From the NCBI GenBank assembly GCA_021152595.1, contig JAGKVC010000011.1, forward strand, positions 1-32,163: a stretch of DNA of 32,163 nucleotides, given 5' to 3'. This document shows positions 29,803 to 32,163 of the stretch, in pieces (position 1 is the stretch's first letter; each line of letters opens with the position of its first letter). This stretch comes from Clostridia bacterium (GTDB lineage Bacteria; Bacillota; Clostridia; Oscillospirales; Ruminococcaceae). The notes beneath the pieces are model-generated. The model made no database searches. It saw only the letters and a list, made by a program, of their open reading frames with translations, and was not told where the DNA came from. The translations under genes were made by a program, and so were the position numbers.

Positions 29803-31167
29803 ATGAATCACAGGAAATACCGGCATCTGTTTTCGACCGTTTTCGGGATGCTGCTGTTCGGGATGCTGACATTCTGGTTCGGTCTGATCTGGGAACAGTA
29901 TTATGCAGATGTCATCATCGCACCGTTTTTCCGGCGCGGCAACTGGGTTGTCGTCCTGATTTATCTGGTGCTGACCGTTCTGGTATTCAAGGCATACCGA
30001 TGTTCAAAATTCGGCTATCTCAAGCGCAGTGATCTGATTTACTATCAGCTCATCGGCGTGACGATCGTCAATTTCATCACGTATTTCCAGATCAGCGTAA
30101 TCGGACGGCACTTCATGCCGGTTTCACCTTTGGTGCTGCTGACGGGGCTTGATTTTGCCTCGGTGCTGCTCTGGGCACTGCTTGTCAGCCGGCTTTATTT
30201 CGGATTGTTTCCGCCGCGCAGGCTTGTGATTGTCTACGGCTCTGCAAAGGCAGCGGAGCTTGTCATGAAAATGAGCGCGCGCGTCGATAAATATATGATC
30301 TGCGAAAGCATCAGTTGTGCGGCAGGACTGCGCGAGATCACAAAGCTGCTCAGTGATTTCGAGGGCGTGATTCTCTGTGATGTGCCTGCCGAGCTGCGGA
30401 ATGATCTGCTCAAATACTGCTGCGGACACCGTCTGCGTGCGTATATCGCGCCGAAGATTTCGGATATTCTGATGCGCGGCGGCGACGAACTGCGGCTCTT
30501 TGATACGCCGCTGATCCTCTGCCGCAATGAGGGCTTATCGCCGGAGCAGCGGTTTGTCAAGCGCGGATTTGATCTTCTGGTTTCCGCGGTGCTGCTGCTG
30601 ATATTTTCGCCGGTGATGCTGATCTGTGCGGCGGCTGTCCGGCTTGAGGACGGCGGACCGGTTTTCTACCGGCAGAAGCGCCTGACAAGAGACGGGGCAG
30701 AATTTGAAGTGCTGAAATTCCGCAGCATGATCCCCAATGCAGAAGCCGACGGCAAAGCGGTTCTCGCAGCCGATCACGATGCACGCATCACAAAAACCGG
30801 CAATATTCTCCGCAGATTCCGGCTTGACGAGCTCCCACAGCTCATCAATATCCTGCGCGGTGAAATGTCTCTGGTCGGACCGAGACCGGAGCGTCCGGAG
30901 CTGACGGAGGCGTATGCGAAAAAATACCCTGAATTCCCGTACCGGTTACAGGTCAAGGCAGGGCTTACGGGCTATGCGCAGGTAACCGGCACCTACGATA
31001 CCGAACCGATTGATAAACTGAAAATGGATCTGATGTACATTGAGCAGTATTCGCTGCTGCTGGATATCCAGATCCTCCTGCTGACACTGAAAACCGCGCT
31101 GTTTCCGCCGGAAACGAATGCGGAGGAATTTTCGGTGCATCATCCGGAAAGCGACCATAAGGAGTAA
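29803..31167 (+). CDS. Polyprenyl-phosphate sugar-1-phosphate transferase (exopolysaccharide initiator)
   Basis: This 454-residue protein has a membrane part with about four or five hydrophobic segments (1-145), a central Rossmann-like domain (VIVYGSAKAAELVMKMSARV) and the C-terminal catalytic bacterial sugar transferase domain. That domain includes KRGFDLLVSAVLLLIFSP, DGGPVFYRQKRL, LKFRSMIPNAE, LDELPQLINILRGEMSLVGP and the PRPERPE block. It is the first enzyme in lipid-linked repeat assembly, adding a sugar-1-phosphate to undecaprenyl phosphate. Family length is normal. Start ATG at 29803 after AAGGGAG. The next gene makes GDP-mannose, consistent with a polysaccharide cluster extending past the window. 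Confidence 0.94.
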   Translation: MNHRKYRHLFSTVFGMLLFGMLTFWFGLIWEQYYADVIIAPFFRRGNWVVVLIYLVLTVLVFKAYRCSKFGYLKRSDLIYYQLIGVTIVNFITYFQISVIGRHFMPVSPLVLLTGLDFASVLLWALLVSRLYFGLFPPRRLVIVYGSAKAAELVMKMSARVDKYMICESISCAAGLREITKLLSDFEGVILCDVPAELRNDLLKYCCGHRLRAYIAPKISDILMRGGDELRLFDTPLILCRNEGLSPEQRFVKRGFDLLVSAVLLLIFSPVMLICAAAVRLEDGGPVFYRQKRLTRDGAEFEVLKFRSMIPNAEADGKAVLAADHDARITKTGNILRRFRLDELPQLINILRGEMSLVGPRPERPELTEAYAKKYPEFPYRLQVKAGLTGYAQVTGTYDTEPIDKLKMDLMYIEQYSLLLDIQILLLTLKTALFPPETNAEEFSVHHPESDHKE

Positions 31168-31173
31168 TACGAA

Positions 31174-32163
31174 ATGCAGAACGACAATCAGATTCTGACA
31201 GCGGTCATCATGGCAGGCGGCAAGGGCGAACGCTTCTGGCCGAAAAGCCGCATCCGCTGTCCCAAGCAGTTCCTCTCGCTGACAGGCGACGGGGAGACCA
31301 TGCTGCAAAAGACCTTTCAGCGATTGCGCGGACTTGTTGCGACGGAGCATATTTTCATCGTGACGAACGGAGAATATATGCCGCTGGTGCGCGAGCAGCT
31401 TCCGGAGATCCCTGCGGAAAACCTGCTGGCTGAGCCGGCACCGCGCAATACCGCGCCCTGTATCGCGCTCGCTGCCGCCGTCATCAAAAAGCGCTTCGGC
31501 GATGCGACCATGATCGTGCTGCCTGCGGATCATCTGGTGCGGCATGAGGAGATCTGCGCGGATGTGCTGCTCAGAGCCGCCTCTGCCGCCGAGGAGACCG
31601 ATGCGCTTGTCACAATCGGCATTACGCCGACCCACCCTGAGACCGGATACGGCTATATCGCATTCTCGCGTGCATCCGATCTGCCGCGCGGTGTCTATCA
31701 GGTAGACAGCTTCAAAGAGAAGCCGGATATCGAAACAGCGCGCAGCTACGTCAATTCCGGCAGTTATCTCTGGAACAGCGGCATGTTTGTCTGGAAGGCG
31801 GATGTCTTTCTCAGCGCAGTGAAGCAATATCTGCCAGCCGCCTATGAGATTGCGGCGGAATTGCAGGCAGCCTGCGATACGCCGGAATTTGACAGCATTC
31901 TGCAAAAGCGGTTTCCGGATATGCCGTCGATCTCCGTGGATTTCGGCATTCTGGAGAAGGCAGAGCAGATCTGTACGATCCCGGGCAGCTTCGGCTGGGA
32001 TGATGTGGGAAGCTGGCCTGCACTGCGGCGCGTCGCGAAGACCGATACGAACGGCAATTACCGCGACGGCGATATCATCACGATCGGGACGAAAAACTGT
32101 GTGTTCACCGGCAGGGAAAAGCTGATTGCCGCTGTCGGACTGGAAAATATCATCGTTGTGGAC
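31174..32163 (+). CDS. manC: Mannose-1-phosphate guanylyltransferase (partial)
   Basis: The first 330 residues of a GDP-mannose pyrophosphorylase; the gene runs off the right edge without a stop. The nucleotidyltransferase signature MAGGKGERFWPKS is near the start, and further family motifs are EPAPRNTAPCIALAA, LPADHLV, THPETGYGYI, SFKEKPD and LWNSGMF. Near the right edge come the family segment SFGWDDVGSW and NGNYRDGD. It makes GDP-mannose from mannose-1-phosphate and GTP. ATG 31174 follows AAGGAG at 31159-31164 and lies six bases after the sugar transferase stop. Confidence 0.95.
   Translation, partial: MQNDNQILTAVIMAGGKGERFWPKSRIRCPKQFLSLTGDGETMLQKTFQRLRGLVATEHIFIVTNGEYMPLVREQLPEIPAENLLAEPAPRNTAPCIALAAAVIKKRFGDATMIVLPADHLVRHEEICADVLLRAASAAEETDALVTIGITPTHPETGYGYIAFSRASDLPRGVYQVDSFKEKPDIETARSYVNSGSYLWNSGMFVWKADVFLSAVKQYLPAAYEIAAELQAACDTPEFDSILQKRFPDMPSISVDFGILEKAEQICTIPGSFGWDDVGSWPALRRVAKTDTNGNYRDGDIITIGTKNCVFTGREKLIAAVGLENIIVVD

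Overview
The window looks like chromosome of a Gram-positive anaerobe of the Clostridia, most likely a Ruminococcus-type member of the Oscillospiraceae. The evidence is the CdaA/CdaR pair, a TM1266-type [FeFe]-hydrogenase regulator, a 2-hydroxyacyl-CoA dehydratase activase, Thr-rich secreted lipoproteins, strong AGGAGG ribosome sites and GC-rich codon use. This is inferred from gene content only. I saw no rRNA, tRNA, CRISPR array, transposase or phage gene.

Layout. (1) 1-1662, minus strand: cdaA and the start of cdaR (cyclic-di-AMP synthesis), with a good promoter. (2) 1809-2156: divergent promoter and a small TM1266-family regulator gene, followed by a leader whose terminator hairpin ends only 25 bases before the next start codon. 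(3) 2315-18867: one long run of co-directional, mostly touching or overlapping genes. It encodes two NifH-like ATPases, two NifD-like and two NifK-like proteins, a DUF554 membrane protein, a methyltransferase, two immunity-like proteins, an unknown protein and a GNAT acetyltransferase. HypF, a short pyrophosphatase-like protein, HypC, HypD, a VOC protein, a nitroreductase, two very small proteins and HypE follow. (4) 19074-21887: a secreted Thr-rich SGNH hydrolase converging on a transglutaminase-like lipoprotein and a flavodoxin, with a bidirectional terminator between them. (5) 21888-22290: a gene-free stretch with an array of hairpins (also present as a decayed copy at 17555) and two promoters. 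(6) 22291-25629: a YwnB-like oxidoreductase of different codon use, an Rrf2 regulator, a PNPOx-ferredoxin protein, a zinc macrodomain protein and a class M sirtuin. (7) 25831-28800: a tandem ASKHA activase. (8) 28829-32163: a metallophosphoesterase, then the start of a polysaccharide cluster (sugar transferase, mannose-1-phosphate guanylyltransferase cut by the window edge) behind a structured leader.

The most interesting part is region 3. HypC, HypD, HypE and HypF are together the set that builds the Fe(CN)2CO unit of [NiFe]-hydrogenase. Here they sit in one apparent operon with a duplicated nitrogenase-like system, and no hydrogenase subunit, HypA, HypB or NifB is visible. My working idea, which is inference, is a nitrogenase-like enzyme or assembly complex that receives or builds a cyanide/CO-ligated iron centre. 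One NifDK-like pair may be catalytic and the other a NifEN-like scaffold.
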